A stretch of DNA of 64,000 nucleotides from the NCBI RefSeq assembly GCF_900185015.1, contig NZ_FXYD01000004.1:1-64000 (forward strand), in the 5' to 3' direction. The stretch's first letter is position 1; each line of letters begins with the position of its first letter. This DNA is from Octadecabacter ascidiaceicola. GTDB lineage: Bacteria > Pseudomonadota > Alphaproteobacteria > Rhodobacterales > Rhodobacteraceae. The notes under the pieces are model-generated. The model did not search any database. It was given only the letters and a program-made list of their open reading frames with translations, and had not been told where the DNA came from. This document shows positions 38,868 through 48,564 of this stretch, in pieces. Made by a program: the position numbers and the translations under genes.

Positions 38868-40154
38868 ATGGATACGATTTACGCCCTTGCATCGGCAGCC
38901 GGCAAAGCCGGTGTTTCAATCATCCGGATATCCGGCCCTGATACACTGCGGATCTGTGCAGATATCGGCGCGGAGATCAGAGAACATGATCGGAGGTTGG
39001 TGAGGCTGACATCCGAAGACGGCAGTTTGATTGATCAGGCTTTTGCGATCAGTTTCGGGCATGGTCGCAGCTTTACAGGGGAACAAGTTGTCGAACTTCA
39101 CATCCATGGCTCACCAGCGATCGTTACAGCGGTTTTGGATCGGCTAAATGGGCTAGGTCTTCGCTTGGCTGAGGCCGGTGAATTCACAAGACGGGCCATG
39201 GATAATGGAATGCTCGATCTGGCGCAGGTCGAAGGCCTTGCCGATCTTATTGACGCCGAAACAGAAAGCCAACGTCGTCAAGCTGTACGGGTGTTTAACG
39301 GTGCACTCGGAAAGCTAGCGGATAGCTGGCGGTCTAAGTTGCTTCGCGCGGCGGCGCTTTTGGAGGCAACAATTGATTTCGTTGATGAGGACGTACCAGT
39401 CGATGTCTATCCTGAAGTTAACGAACTTATTAGTGCCGTCTCGGAAGAGGTCACGCACGAGGCCGCGGGCGTACGGGTTCGCGAAAGAGTCCGTGACGGA
39501 TTCGAAGTCGCTCTCGTTGGGCCACCGAATTCCGGGAAGTCCACGCTACTGAACAGGCTGGCTGGTCGTGAGGCCGCCATTACATCTGACATCGCAGGAA
39601 CCACACGCGACGTTATTGAGGTTCGCATGGACCTAGACGGACTGCCGGTGACCGTATTGGATACGGCAGGGCTTCGAGATTCAGACGATGTTTTAGAAGG
39701 CATTGGTATTGAACGCGGTCGGGTACGTGCCCAAAGCGCTGATGTCCGAATCCACCTGCTTGAGAATGATTTAGCGCAAGCGCCAAAAACCGAAAATGGG
39801 TTAGATATCTATTTGAAATCAAAGGCAGATCTTTCTGATACGACCTCTGAAACTTCCATTTCCGGTTTGACAGGGCTCGGAGTAGATCGCCTTCTTGAAC
39901 AGATTTCGGACTACCTAAAGGAACAAATTGCAGGTGCAGGTGTTGCAACACGTACCCGCCATCAGGTTGCTTTGGAGAAAGCATCGATCGCGTTGGGTAC
40001 GGTTACCTCAGGTTTGGAGAGCGGCGCTTTGCCGGTCGATCTTCTAGCAGAGGATTTGCGTACAGCCACTCGTGCTTTGGATAGTTTGATTGGTCGCGTT
40101 GATGTAGAGAACGTGCTAGGAGAGATCTTCTCGAGTTTTTGCATCGGCAAATAA
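38868..40154 (+). CDS. mnmE: tRNA modification GTPase MnmE
   Basis: 428 residues. The N-terminal formyl-THF-binding domain (MDTIYALASAAGKAGVSIIR) is followed by helical segments and an inserted G domain: P-loop GPPNSGKSTLLNR, G3 DTAGLRD, and G4 reading SKAD where most homologues have NKAD or NKSD. The protein ends FCIGK with the catalytic cysteine. With MnmG it makes the cmnm5 or nm5 group at wobble U34. Confidence 0.95.
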   Translation: MDTIYALASAAGKAGVSIIRISGPDTLRICADIGAEIREHDRRLVRLTSEDGSLIDQAFAISFGHGRSFTGEQVVELHIHGSPAIVTAVLDRLNGLGLRLAEAGEFTRRAMDNGMLDLAQVEGLADLIDAETESQRRQAVRVFNGALGKLADSWRSKLLRAAALLEATIDFVDEDVPVDVYPEVNELISAVSEEVTHEAAGVRVRERVRDGFEVALVGPPNSGKSTLLNRLAGREAAITSDIAGTTRDVIEVRMDLDGLPVTVLDTAGLRDSDDVLEGIGIERGRVRAQSADVRIHLLENDLAQAPKTENGLDIYLKSKADLSDTTSETSISGLTGLGVDRLLEQISDYLKEQIAGAGVATRTRHQVALEKASIALGTVTSGLESGALPVDLLAEDLRTATRALDSLIGRVDVENVLGEIFSSFCIGK

Positions 40155-40158
40155 GGAT

Positions 40159-40174
40159 TGTTTCACGTGAAACA
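40159..40174. other. parS: parS site 1 (ParB-binding palindrome)
   Basis: TGTTTCACGTGAAACA, a perfect match to the bacterial parS consensus. It lies over the translation start of mnmG, which encodes FHVKH from it. It is 2.5 kb from parA. Confidence 0.93.
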
Positions 40175-42035
40175 TACATATGATGTTGTCATTATTGGCG
40201 GTGGGCACGCGGGTTGTGAAGCGGCTCACGCGTCCTCACGGTTGGGCGCTGACACTTTGCTTGTTACGCTGCGCAAAGGTGACTTGGGCGTCATGTCCTG
40301 CAACCCGGCTATTGGCGGGCTTGGGAAAGGCCACCTGGTACGCGAAATTGACGCTTTAGACGGCGTTATGGGTAAAGCCGCCGACTATGCCGGAATACAA
40401 TTCCGGCTTCTAAATCGGAAAAAAGGCCCAGCTGTACAGGGGCCACGTACGCAAGCCGATCGAGTCCTCTATCGTAAAGGGATTCAGGACCTTACTGCGG
40501 CCCGATCAAATTTAAATGTATTGGAAGGCGAAGTAGTTGATCTGAGCTTGGACTCAGGAAAGGTCAACGGAGTTGAGCTTGCCGATGGTTCAGTCATTGC
40601 AGCTCGGGCAGTTGTCTTAACTTCCGGGACTTTTTTACGCGGAACAATTCACATTGGGGATACCTCTCACTCCGGTGGCCGCATGGGGGACGCCCCGTCG
40701 ATCGCTCTCGCTGAACGGCTTGCATCCTACGACCTTCCAATGGGCCGACTAAAGACAGGTACGCCGCCTAGGTTGGATGGCCAGACAATCGATTGGGAAG
40801 GTCTCGATACGCAAGACGCCGATGCGGAACCAGAGCTTTTTTCGTTCTTGCATCGCGCCCCATTCGCCAAGCAGATAGCGTGCGGAATTACTCATACAAA
40901 TGCCCAAACCCACGATATTATTGAAAAAAACTTGGCTCGCTCAGCTATGTATGGCGGTCATATCGACGGGGTGGGTCCACGGTACTGTCCGTCAATTGAA
41001 GACAAAGTTGTTAGGTTTGCGGAAAAAGATTCGCACCAGATCTTTCTTGAACCAGAAAGTCTGACCGGACACACGATTTATCCTAACGGGATTTCCACAT
41101 CGCTGCCTATTGACGTTCAAGAAGACTACGTGCACTCAATTGTTGGTTTGGAAAATGCGAAGATTTTGCAGCCAGGCTATGCAATTGAATACGATTTTAT
41201 CGATCCGAGAAGCCTCAGCTCGCAGCTAGAACTTAAAAATCTCCCCGGCCTGTACCTTGCCGGGCAGATAAATGGGACTACTGGCTATGAAGAAGCAGCC
41301 GGACAAGGTTTGGTTGCCGGTCTTAACGCGGCATCTTGCGCGCTTGATAAATCCCCGGTTTTATTTGATCGGGCGACTTCGTATATTGGCGTGATGGTTG
41401 ATGATCTTACGGTTCGTGGCGTGACGGAGCCCTATCGAATGTTCACATCTCGGGCTGAATTTAGGCTTTCCCTTCGAGCGGACAACGCAGATCAAAGATT
41501 AACAGAATTCGGGCGCACTAGCGGTTTCATCGAAGAAGAGCGATGGAAGGCGTATAGCGAAAAGAAAGAAGCGCTCGAGAGCGGGCGTAACCTTTTAGCA
41601 GCGTCCTCAGTTTCCTCTCGCTCATTGAACGAAGCAGGCGTTAACGTCGGCGTTGATGGACCCAAGCGTACGCTGCTTGATGCCTTGAGCATCGCGGGAA
41701 CTACGGTTGAATGCTTAGCAGTAATTGAGCCGGAACTAACTGTTATTAAAACGGAAATAGCGACCCAGCTAGAAAGAGACGCGCTATATTCGCATTATGT
41801 CGAACGGCAGGCACGTGACATTGAAGCGCTTAACAGGGACCGCGAAAAGTCAATTCCAGCTGACATGGACTACTCTGATATTCCCGGTTTATCCAATGAG
41901 TTAAAGGCAAAATTGCGCGCTGCTCTTCCTGACAATCTTGCCCAAGCGGCGCGGATTGATGGAATTACGCCCGCTGCCCTGATGCTTGTTGCTGCAGAAA
42001 TTAAGAAGCGACAGCTGAAGGCGGTCGCATCATGA
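40167..42035 (+). CDS. mnmG: tRNA uridine-5-carboxymethylaminomethyl modification enzyme MnmG
   Basis: 622 residues from a GTG at 40167, or 625 from a TTG at 40158. AAGGA at 40153–40157 is nine bases from the GTG but next to the TTG, so the GTG is preferred. The FAD motif is [16 protein letters not shown], and the [19 protein letters not shown] and [17 protein letters not shown] segments are typical. It forms a heterotetramer with MnmE to modify U34. Its start region lies inside parS site 1. It overlaps rsmG by four bases. Confidence 0.93.
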   Translation: MKHTYDVVIIGGGHAGCEAAHASSRLGADTLLVTLRKGDLGVMSCNPAIGGLGKGHLVREIDALDGVMGKAADYAGIQFRLLNRKKGPAVQGPRTQADRVLYRKGIQDLTAARSNLNVLEGEVVDLSLDSGKVNGVELADGSVIAARAVVLTSGTFLRGTIHIGDTSHSGGRMGDAPSIALAERLASYDLPMGRLKTGTPPRLDGQTIDWEGLDTQDADAEPELFSFLHRAPFAKQIACGITHTNAQTHDIIEKNLARSAMYGGHIDGVGPRYCPSIEDKVVRFAEKDSHQIFLEPESLTGHTIYPNGISTSLPIDVQEDYVHSIVGLENAKILQPGYAIEYDFIDPRSLSSQLELKNLPGLYLAGQINGTTGYEEAAGQGLVAGLNAASCALDKSPVLFDRATSYIGVMVDDLTVRGVTEPYRMFTSRAEFRLSLRADNADQRLTEFGRTSGFIEEERWKAYSEKKEALESGRNLLAASSVSSRSLNEAGVNVGVDGPKRTLLDALSIAGTTVECLAVIEPELTVIKTEIATQLERDALYSHYVERQARDIEALNRDREKSIPADMDYSDIPGLSNELKAKLRAALPDNLAQAARIDGITPAALMLVAAEIKKRQLKAVAS

Positions 42036-42652
42036 CAGAAGAAGAATTGCTGGTTGGCGGAACGAGTGTTTCACGTGAAACATTTCAAAAACTTGAACAA
42101 CTAAGCGCACTTATCATCAAATGGACGAAGTCAATTAACTTGATCTCGCCCAATAGCATTGCCGAGATCTGGGATCGCCATATCGTCGACAGCGCGCAGA
42201 TCTATGAACTTGCCCCTTCAAATTGGGTAAACTGGGTAGATTTGGGGAGCGGTGGCGGTCTCCCTGCATTGGTTATTGCCCTCCTCGACCAAGAACGCCG
42301 TCAAATAACGTTAGTAGAAAGCGACCAACGCAAAAGTTTGTTTTTGAACACGGCAAAGCGAGAGCTCGATCTTAACTTGAAAGTCGTGAATAAACGAATT
42401 GAGTCAACGGACCTTAAGAACTTCGACGTTATGAGCGCACGTGCGCTCGCTCCGTTGCCCGATCTTTTAACCTTTGCCGTTCAATACCTTACCCCAGACG
42501 GTACTGCGATCTTGCCAAAAGGCGCGCGCTTCAACGAAGAGCTGGACCAAGCCCGTGAAGATTGGCACTTTGATGTAACGCCCCATCCAAGCCAAACAAA
42601 CACCGACTCCCGAATTCTCGAAATCTCAAGGATACGTCGCCGTGAATCTTAG
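42032..42652 (+). CDS. rsmG: 16S rRNA (guanine527-N7)-methyltransferase RsmG
   Basis: 206 residues. The SAM-binding motif is [15 protein letters not shown], preceded by [20 protein letters not shown]. Loss of RsmG gives low-level streptomycin resistance in several bacteria. The second parS site lies within codons 12–17. It overlaps mnmG at its start and parA at its end. Confidence 0.95.
   Translation: MTEEELLVGGTSVSRETFQKLEQLSALIIKWTKSINLISPNSIAEIWDRHIVDSAQIYELAPSNWVNWVDLGSGGGLPALVIALLDQERRQITLVESDQRKSLFLNTAKRELDLNLKVVNKRIESTDLKNFDVMSARALAPLPDLLTFAVQYLTPDGTAILPKGARFNEELDQAREDWHFDVTPHPSQTNTDSRILEISRIRRRES
42067..42082. other. parS: parS site 2 (ParB-binding palindrome)
   Basis: A second perfect TGTTTCACGTGAAACA, inside rsmG, 1.9 kb from site 1 and 0.6 kb from parA. 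It encodes VSRETF in rsmG. Confidence 0.93.
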
Positions 42653-43460
42653 CCGCACAACGAACCCCAAGATCATTTCGGTTGCGAACCAGAAGGGCGG
42701 TGTTGGAAAGACAACAACGACAATTAACCTAGGTGCAGCACTTGCGCGTTCAGGCCGTCGTGTTCTTCTGATCGACCTTGACCCGCAAGGGAATGCGTCA
42801 ACGGGACTCGGAATAGAACTCGCCGATCGAATTGAAACGACATTTGAGCTATTAACCGGAGACGCACTGCCTAGTGACGCTGCGTTGCCGACAAGTGTCG
42901 AAGATCTAATGATTATTCCCGCAACGACCGATCTTAGCTCTGCGGACATAAATCTAATGTCGAACGAAAAGCGAAGCTACATGCTTCACGATGCCCTCCA
43001 TCAACCGGATATCGACGCACTAGATTTGGACTATATATTGATCGATTGTCCGCCATCCCTCAATATATTGACCGTAAATGCTATGATCGCGTCAGACGCG
43101 GTTGTTGTACCACTGCAAAGCGAATTCTTTGCCCTCGAAGGTTTGTCGCAGCTCATGCTTACCATCAGGGACATACGGCAAACCGCGAACTCGGCGCTCC
43201 GTATCGAAGGAATCGTTCTAACGATGTATGATAAGCGTAATAACCTTTGCCAGCAGGTTGAAGTGGATGCGCGTGAAAACCTAGGAGATCTCGTATTCAG
43301 GACCGTGATTCCAAGAAATGTCAGGTTGAGCGAGGCACCGTCCTACGCGCTTCCAATCATTGACTATGACCCGAATTCTAAAGGGTCTCACGCCTATCTG
43401 GCCTTCGCTGAAGAAATAATTTCACGCGAGCCTAACCCCAAACCCCGGAGAGCATCATGA
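42642..43460 (+). CDS. parA: Chromosome partitioning ATPase ParA
   Basis: 272 residues from a GTG with AAGGA nine bases upstream, overlapping rsmG by eleven bases. The deviant Walker A is NQKGGVGKTTTTINLGAALA, and later motifs are DLDPQGNASTGLG and LIDCPPSLNILT. It drives ParB–parS complexes away from the pole after replication. Operon with parB, four-base overlap. Confidence 0.97.
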   Translation: MNLSRTTNPKIISVANQKGGVGKTTTTINLGAALARSGRRVLLIDLDPQGNASTGLGIELADRIETTFELLTGDALPSDAALPTSVEDLMIIPATTDLSSADINLMSNEKRSYMLHDALHQPDIDALDLDYILIDCPPSLNILTVNAMIASDAVVVPLQSEFFALEGLSQLMLTIRDIRQTANSALRIEGIVLTMYDKRNNLCQQVEVDARENLGDLVFRTVIPRNVRLSEAPSYALPIIDYDPNSKGSHAYLAFAEEIISREPNPKPRRAS

Positions 43461-44347
43461 ACACACCAAAATCACCAAACCGGGGCCTTGGACGTGGGCT
43501 TTCCGCGTTGATGTCTGATGTGAACACGCCGAGTGCCGATACAAAAGAGGCTCCGAAAACAACGGGTCGAACATTGCCGGTCGATCAGATCTATCCGAAC
43601 CCCGACCAACCACGACGGACATTTGATGACCAGGCGATGAGCGATCTCACAGCATCGATCGCTGAAAAAGGGATTATTCAACCTCTCATAGTTCGCAAGA
43701 AAGATAGCAAAAACGGGGCATACGAAATCGTTGCTGGTGAGCGTCGCTGGCGTGCAGCACAACGAGCGAAACTACACGAAGTTCCTGTAATCATACGTGA
43801 ATTCACGGATGTTGAGGTTCTTGAAGTCGCAATTATTGAAAACATTCAACGCGCAGACCTAAACGCAATCGACGAGGCGGCTGGGTACAAGCAACTCATG
43901 GAGAAATTCGGGCGCACTCAAGAAGAGATGGGGAAGGCACTCAGTAAAAGTAGAAGCCACATTGCAAACTCTGTCCGTCTTCTAACGTTACCCGGTTCTG
44001 TTCAAGGGCTTGTGCAGGAGGGAAAACTGTCCGCCGGCCACGCACGGACACTTGTTGGTCACCCTGACGCTGACAGCCTTGCCGCCCAAATCGTAAAGAA
44101 TGGCCTTTCAGTCCGCGACTCTGAGAAACTCACGAAAGCGACAAAGGCACCAACGAAAAGGACTTCTCGCGCCAAAACAGTGTCGAAAGACGCGGATACG
44201 GTTCAGATCGAAAAGGATCTTTCAGCGCACCTTGGAATGCGAGTGAGCATCAACCACGCTGAAGGTAAAGAAAACGGGCAGGTAACCTTAAGTTACCGTG
44301 ATCTCGAACAATTAGATGACCTATTGCGCCTTCTGTCTGGCGGCTAA
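43457..44347 (+). CDS. parB: Chromosome partitioning protein ParB
   Basis: 296 residues. The N-terminal arm RGLGRGLSALM contacts ParA, the CTP-binding GERRWRAAQRA motif is at about 94–104, ENIQRADLNAIDEA follows, and the helix-turn-helix MGKALSKSRSHIANSVRLL binds parS. The last third dimerises. Both target sites are in the window (40159, 42067). The stop overlaps that of convergent hemW by four bases. Confidence 0.97.
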   Translation: MNTPKSPNRGLGRGLSALMSDVNTPSADTKEAPKTTGRTLPVDQIYPNPDQPRRTFDDQAMSDLTASIAEKGIIQPLIVRKKDSKNGAYEIVAGERRWRAAQRAKLHEVPVIIREFTDVEVLEVAIIENIQRADLNAIDEAAGYKQLMEKFGRTQEEMGKALSKSRSHIANSVRLLTLPGSVQGLVQEGKLSAGHARTLVGHPDADSLAAQIVKNGLSVRDSEKLTKATKAPTKRTSRAKTVSKDADTVQIEKDLSAHLGMRVSINHAEGKENGQVTLSYRDLEQLDDLLRLLSGG

Positions 44348-45492
44348 GACCCCAGCAAGTGGGCGATTACGGCGTTCAATACGGGTCGACCGCCTGGCGT
44401 AACAGTTAGGCGTGATCCCATGACCGATAGATGTCCCAAATCTACCAAGTAATTGATTTCGCTAAATTTATCGGCTATCCAACGCTCCGGCAACTCAATA
44501 CCCTCGGCCATCCTAAGGCCCATAAGTACACGTTCGTCAGTCACTTCTGACGCACTAAGAGCGTGCGGCGGAATCTTTGCAATGGCACCTGTTTCGACCT
44601 GCTCAATCCAAAGCCCAGGACTCTTCACACTTACTGTCTCGTGGCGAAGGCCGTTCAAAGTCAGCCTCCCATGCGCACCGGGCCCAATCCCAGCCCAATC
44701 CCCAGATCGCCAGTAAATCAGGTTATGTTTGCTCTCTTCGCCCTTTTTGGCATGATTAGACACTTCATAGGCCGACAAACCAGCCTCTTCACACGTCGCT
44801 TGCGTAATGTCCCACATGTCCGCACCAAGGTCTTCATTCGGCAGCCCCCTCAGCAATCCCCGTTTGAAACGGTCACCAAATGCGGTGCCCTCTTCAATTG
44901 TCAGTTGATAAAGTGACAAATGATCGGGATCGAAAGAAAGCGCGTGATTCAACTCGGCCAGCCACTGTTCAGCCGTTTGATCTTGCCTCGCATAGATCAG
45001 ATCGAAACTAACACGATCAAACGTAGAACGCGCCAACTCAACAGCTGACAACGCCTCTTTGGCCGAATGCAATCGGCCAAGCGCTTTTAGGTCGGGGTCA
45101 TTCAGTGCCTGAACACCAATCGAAACGCGATTCACACCCGCGGCGTGATACCCCGCAAACCGACCAGCCTCAATTGACGTCGGATTTGCTTCCAACGTGA
45201 TTTCAATATCATTCGCAAGACGCCAAGATTTCCGAACTCTGTTCAAAATCCGCTCAACGGTATTGACGTCCATGAGGCTCGGCGTCCCGCCGCCAAAGAA
45301 AACCGAATTCAGAACACGGTCAGGTGTCATAGCTGCGACGCGATCAATCTCGCTTTCAAACGCGCTCGCCCAACGCGCCTGATCAATCGAAGCGACAACA
45401 TGGGAATTGAAATCACAATAGGGGCACTTCGCTTGGCAAAACGGCCAATGAACATAAAGTCCAAAGCCTCCGTCGCGCCATGCTTCAGGCAA
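44344..45492 (-). CDS. hemW: Radical SAM haem chaperone HemW
   Basis: 382 residues. The radical-SAM cluster motif CQAKCPYCDF (C-x3-C-x2-C) is at about residues 19–28, with VFFGGGTPSLM following. HemW-type proteins were long annotated as oxygen-independent coproporphyrinogen oxidase but lack that activity and insert haem into respiratory enzymes. Overlaps rdgB by eight bases at its start; operon rph-rdgB-hemW. Confidence 0.93.
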   Translation of the reverse strand: MPEAWRDGGFGLYVHWPFCQAKCPYCDFNSHVVASIDQARWASAFESEIDRVAAMTPDRVLNSVFFGGGTPSLMDVNTVERILNRVRKSWRLANDIEITLEANPTSIEAGRFAGYHAAGVNRVSIGVQALNDPDLKALGRLHSAKEALSAVELARSTFDRVSFDLIYARQDQTAEQWLAELNHALSFDPDHLSLYQLTIEEGTAFGDRFKRGLLRGLPNEDLGADMWDITQATCEEAGLSAYEVSNHAKKGEESKHNLIYWRSGDWAGIGPGAHGRLTLNGLRHETVSVKSPGLWIEQVETGAIAKIPPHALSASEVTDERVLMGLRMAEGIELPERWIADKFSEINYLVDLGHLSVMGSRLTVTPGGRPVLNAVIAHLLGS

Positions 45493-46093
45493 AACAGCCC
45501 TCGATCAATTTGGCAAAGGCATCTGCGCGGTGGCTGATCTTATTTTTTTCCCAACGGTCCATTTCCCCGAAGGTTTGTGAATATCCGTCAGGCTGGAAAA
45601 TCGGATCGTATCCATGCCCTTGATCACCGCGCATTGGCCAAACCAAACGACCTGGCATTATGCCTTCGAAAACTTCGTCGTGGCCATCCGGCCAAGCCAA
45701 AACTAAACAACACCGGAATTGCGCAAGGCGCGGTTCTGGTGCGTTGCGTGCTTCCAATTCGTCCCACGTACGCGTCATCGCTTTCACGAAATCGCGGCCA
45801 TTCGGGGTCTCGGCCCAATCCGCAGTATAAACACCGGGCGCGCCGTCCAGCCCATCAACAGTAATGCCGCTATCGTCTGACAAGGCCGGCATACCAGTTG
45901 CCTTTACCGCTGCTTGCGCCTTGATCCGTGCATTTCCAACAAACGTCGTTTCGGTTTCCTCGGGCTCTGGCAAGTCGTGGTCAGCATTCGACGAAACAGC
46001 GACCCCAAATGGCGACAACAAATCCGCCATCTCTTCCAGCTTCCCGCGATTGTGCGTCGCGATCAGCAGCTCTGTTCCCTCAAACTTTCGCAT
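45485..46093 (-). CDS. rdgB: XTP/dITP pyrophosphatase (RdgB/HAM1)
   Basis: 202 residues. IATHNRGKLEEMADLL and DDSGITVDGLDGAPGVYTA are the family signatures. It removes xanthosine and inosine triphosphates from the nucleotide pool. Its ATG shares one base with the rph stop (TAATG). Confidence 0.95.
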   Translation of the reverse strand: MRKFEGTELLIATHNRGKLEEMADLLSPFGVAVSSNADHDLPEPEETETTFVGNARIKAQAAVKATGMPALSDDSGITVDGLDGAPGVYTADWAETPNGRDFVKAMTRTWDELEARNAPEPRLAQFRCCLVLAWPDGHDEVFEGIMPGRLVWPMRGDQGHGYDPIFQPDGYSQTFGEMDRWEKNKISHRADAFAKLIEGCFA

Positions 46094-46800
46094 TAGGAAA
46101 CTGCCTCCAACTGCGCTGCCGACAGTTCCGCAATGCCTTTATCGGCTAAGTCCATCATCGCATTCATCTGATCGCGCGAGAACGTAGACCCCTCGGCGGA
46201 CATCTGAATTTCGATCAGCTTGTCACCGGTCATAACGAAGTTCCCATCAACACCGGCCTCAGAGTCTTCGGGGTAGTCGAGGTCCAGAACAGACTGACCA
46301 GCATAAACACCACAGGACACAGCCGCGACCGGAACCAGCAACGGATCAGAAATCACATCGCCCGCTTTCATCAGCTTTTGCACGGCTAGTTTCAGCGCAA
46401 CCCAGCCACCCGTGATAGATGCACAACGCGTTCCACCGTCCGCTTGGATCACATCACAATCAACAACAATTTGACGTTCGCCCAAGGCAACGCGATCAAC
46501 ACCCGCCCGCAATGAGCGGCCAATCAAACGTTGAATTTCCTGCGTCCGTCCACTCTGCCCGTTCTTGGCTTCACGGCGCATCCGCGTGTTCGTCGCACGT
46601 GGCAGCATTCCGTATTCAGCAGTCACCCACCCAAGACCGGAGTTCTTAAGAAACGGTGGTACGCGTTCATCAATCGACGCCGTGCAAAGCACATGGGTGT
46701 CGCCACACTTAATCAAGCACGATCCTTCCGCATGGCGCGTTACGCCTGTCTCAATCGAAATCGTCCGCATTTCATCAATCTGTCGTCCAGAGGGGCGCAT
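46093..46800 (-). CDS. rph: Ribonuclease PH
   Basis: 235 residues. [12 protein letters not shown] at the start, the catalytic region with [29 protein letters not shown] and [12 protein letters not shown]. It is a phosphorolytic 3' tRNA-trimming exonuclease. ATG 46800 has AAAGGA six bases upstream; a longer frame to 46926 would overlap the hrcA start. First gene of the rph-rdgB-hemW operon, divergent from hrcA. Confidence 0.95.
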   Translation of the reverse strand: MRPSGRQIDEMRTISIETGVTRHAEGSCLIKCGDTHVLCTASIDERVPPFLKNSGLGWVTAEYGMLPRATNTRMRREAKNGQSGRTQEIQRLIGRSLRAGVDRVALGERQIVVDCDVIQADGGTRCASITGGWVALKLAVQKLMKAGDVISDPLLVPVAAVSCGVYAGQSVLDLDYPEDSEAGVDGNFVMTGDKLIEIQMSAEGSTFSRDQMNAMMDLADKGIAELSAAQLEAVS

Positions 46801-46861
46801 CGCATGTCCTTTCATAGGTTTCCCAACGGTTACGCGCACCCTCACAAAATTCCAACCCCGA

Positions 46862-46889
46862 TTGACCTTTCGTGAGGCTCGTTCATAAC
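46862..46889 (+). promoter_or_regulatory. Possible sigma-70 type promoter for hrcA-grpE
   Basis: TTGACC (46862–46867) and CATAAC (46884–46889) are spaced by 16 bp, ending 25 bp upstream of the hrcA ATG. No CIRCE inverted repeat (TTAGCACTC-N9-GAGTGCTAA) is visible here. Confidence 0.35.
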
Positions 46890-46914
46890 TGTCGATGCCC
46901 ATTGGAATGGATGC

Positions 46915-47979
46915 ATGACCGACCAAACGCCAAAGCTCGACGAAATGAACACCCGCTCACGCGAGGTGTTTCGCCGTGTCGTCGAGGGTTACCTTGAAAC
47001 AGGTGCGCCTGTCGGGTCGCGCACCCTGACGCGCAGCCTGTCCGAACAAGTCAGCGCCGCCACCATTCGCAACGTCATGGCTGACCTCGAACATCTCGGC
47101 CTCATCGGCAGCCCCCACATCAGCGCCGGCCGCATTCCTACCCAACAGGGATTGCGCATGTTCGTTGATGGCATTCTTGAGGTCGGTGATCTCAACGGAA
47201 CGGACCGCGCCAAGATCGATCAAACGATGGGCGGTAACGATGATGATGTCAGCACCCTCCTTGACCGTGTTGGCTCCGCCCTTTCTGGCGTTACGCATGG
47301 CGCCAGTCTTGTTCTCACGCCAAAGCACGAGGAAGCGCCGATCAAACATGTCGAATTCGTAAGCCTTGCAGCAGATCGCGGCCTCGTTGTTCTGGTGTTT
47401 GCTGACGGTCACGTCGAAAACCGCGTCTTCACGCCGCCACCCGGTCAAACCCCCTCCTCCATGCGCGAAGCCACAAACTTTATTAACGCGGTAGCCGAAG
47501 GCCGCACCCTTTCCGAACTCGGCACCGCCATCTCTCGCGAAGTGAACGCCCGCCGACAGGAAATCGATGTCCTCGCACGCGAGCTCATCGATTCAGGCGC
47601 CGCCATGTGGGAGAACAAAGGCGAATCAACAGAACGCCTGATTGTACGCGGCCGCGGAAACCTGATTTCTGACGAAGACACCGAAGACCTAGACCGCATT
47701 CGCACCCTGTTTGACGACCTCGAACGCAAACGTGATATCGCTGATTTCCTTGAATTGACGGACACTGGCGAAGGTGTGCGCATTTTCATTGGCTCAGAGA
47801 ACAAACTTTTCTCACTTTCGGGTTCCTCTTTGGTGGTTTCTCCTTATATGAACGCTGATCGTAAGATTGTGGGTGCGGTCGGGGTCATTGGACCCACGCG
47901 CCTGAACTACGGGCGCATTGTGCCCATCGTGGATTACACTGCGCAGCTGGTCGGGAAACTGATCTCTGATCGCGGATAA
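46915..47979 (+). CDS. hrcA: Heat-inducible transcription repressor HrcA
   Basis: 354 residues. A winged-helix N-terminal domain ([38 protein letters not shown]) is followed by the inserted dimerising domain and a GAF-like core. It represses groESL-type operons through CIRCE sites, none of which is seen in the window. ATG 46915 is 12 bp upstream of an optional second start at MNTRSREVF. Twelve bases separate it from grpE, so the two are one operon. Confidence 0.95.
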   Translation: MTDQTPKLDEMNTRSREVFRRVVEGYLETGAPVGSRTLTRSLSEQVSAATIRNVMADLEHLGLIGSPHISAGRIPTQQGLRMFVDGILEVGDLNGTDRAKIDQTMGGNDDDVSTLLDRVGSALSGVTHGASLVLTPKHEEAPIKHVEFVSLAADRGLVVLVFADGHVENRVFTPPPGQTPSSMREATNFINAVAEGRTLSELGTAISREVNARRQEIDVLARELIDSGAAMWENKGESTERLIVRGRGNLISDEDTEDLDRIRTLFDDLERKRDIADFLELTDTGEGVRIFIGSENKLFSLSGSSLVVSPYMNADRKIVGAVGVIGPTRLNYGRIVPIVDYTAQLVGKLISDRG

Positions 47980-47991
47980 GGAACGTAAGTT

Positions 47992-48564
47992 ATGGCTGAG
48001 AACGAAAACGAAAACCAATTCCTCGACGACATCATGGCGGATCCGCTTGGCGGACCCGAAGATGAAATGACATTGGATGAAATGGCTGAAGAAGACGATA
48101 ACATCGTCGCCCTGAAGTCCGAGATTTCAGAGGTGAAGGACGCCTACATGCGCGCCCTCGCCGATCTCGAAAACACCCGTAAACGCTCTGAGCGTGACCG
48201 TCGCGAAGCCGAGAACTACGGCGGCTCCCGTTTGGCCCGCGATCTGCTTCCGGTGTACGACAATCTCGAACGCGCGCTTCAAATGGCGAAGGAAGACGGT
48301 AAAGAAGGCGACAAAGCCCTTCTCGAAGGCGTTGAACTCACAATGCGCGCGCTGATCGGGGTGTTCAAAAAGCACGGTATCGACCCTATCGTTGCCGAAG
48401 TTGGCGAAAAGTTCGACGCGCACATCCACGAAGCCATGTTCGAAGCGCCCCTGCCCGGCACGCAAGCTGGCGACATTATTCAGGTCGCTTCAACGGGCTT
48501 CATGTTGCACGATCGCCTCTTGCGCCCTGCGCAGGTCGGCGTGTCTTCTACTCCGAAGTCTTAA
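47992..48564 (+). CDS. grpE: Nucleotide exchange factor GrpE
   Basis: 190 residues. An acidic N-terminus, a long coiled-coil (about 38–95 with ALADLENTRKRSERDRRE) and the beta-wing head (FDAHIHEAMFEAPLPG) match GrpE, which releases ADP from DnaK. Its 3' end overlaps the convergent mutS by 17 bp. Confidence 0.96.
   Translation: MAENENENQFLDDIMADPLGGPEDEMTLDEMAEEDDNIVALKSEISEVKDAYMRALADLENTRKRSERDRREAENYGGSRLARDLLPVYDNLERALQMAKEDGKEGDKALLEGVELTMRALIGVFKKHGIDPIVAEVGEKFDAHIHEAMFEAPLPGTQAGDIIQVASTGFMLHDRLLRPAQVGVSSTPKS

Noticed and set aside
46801-46914. CIRCE element for HrcA autoregulation.
   Set aside because: No inverted repeat resembling TTAGCACTC/GAGTGCTAA is present between rph and hrcA.
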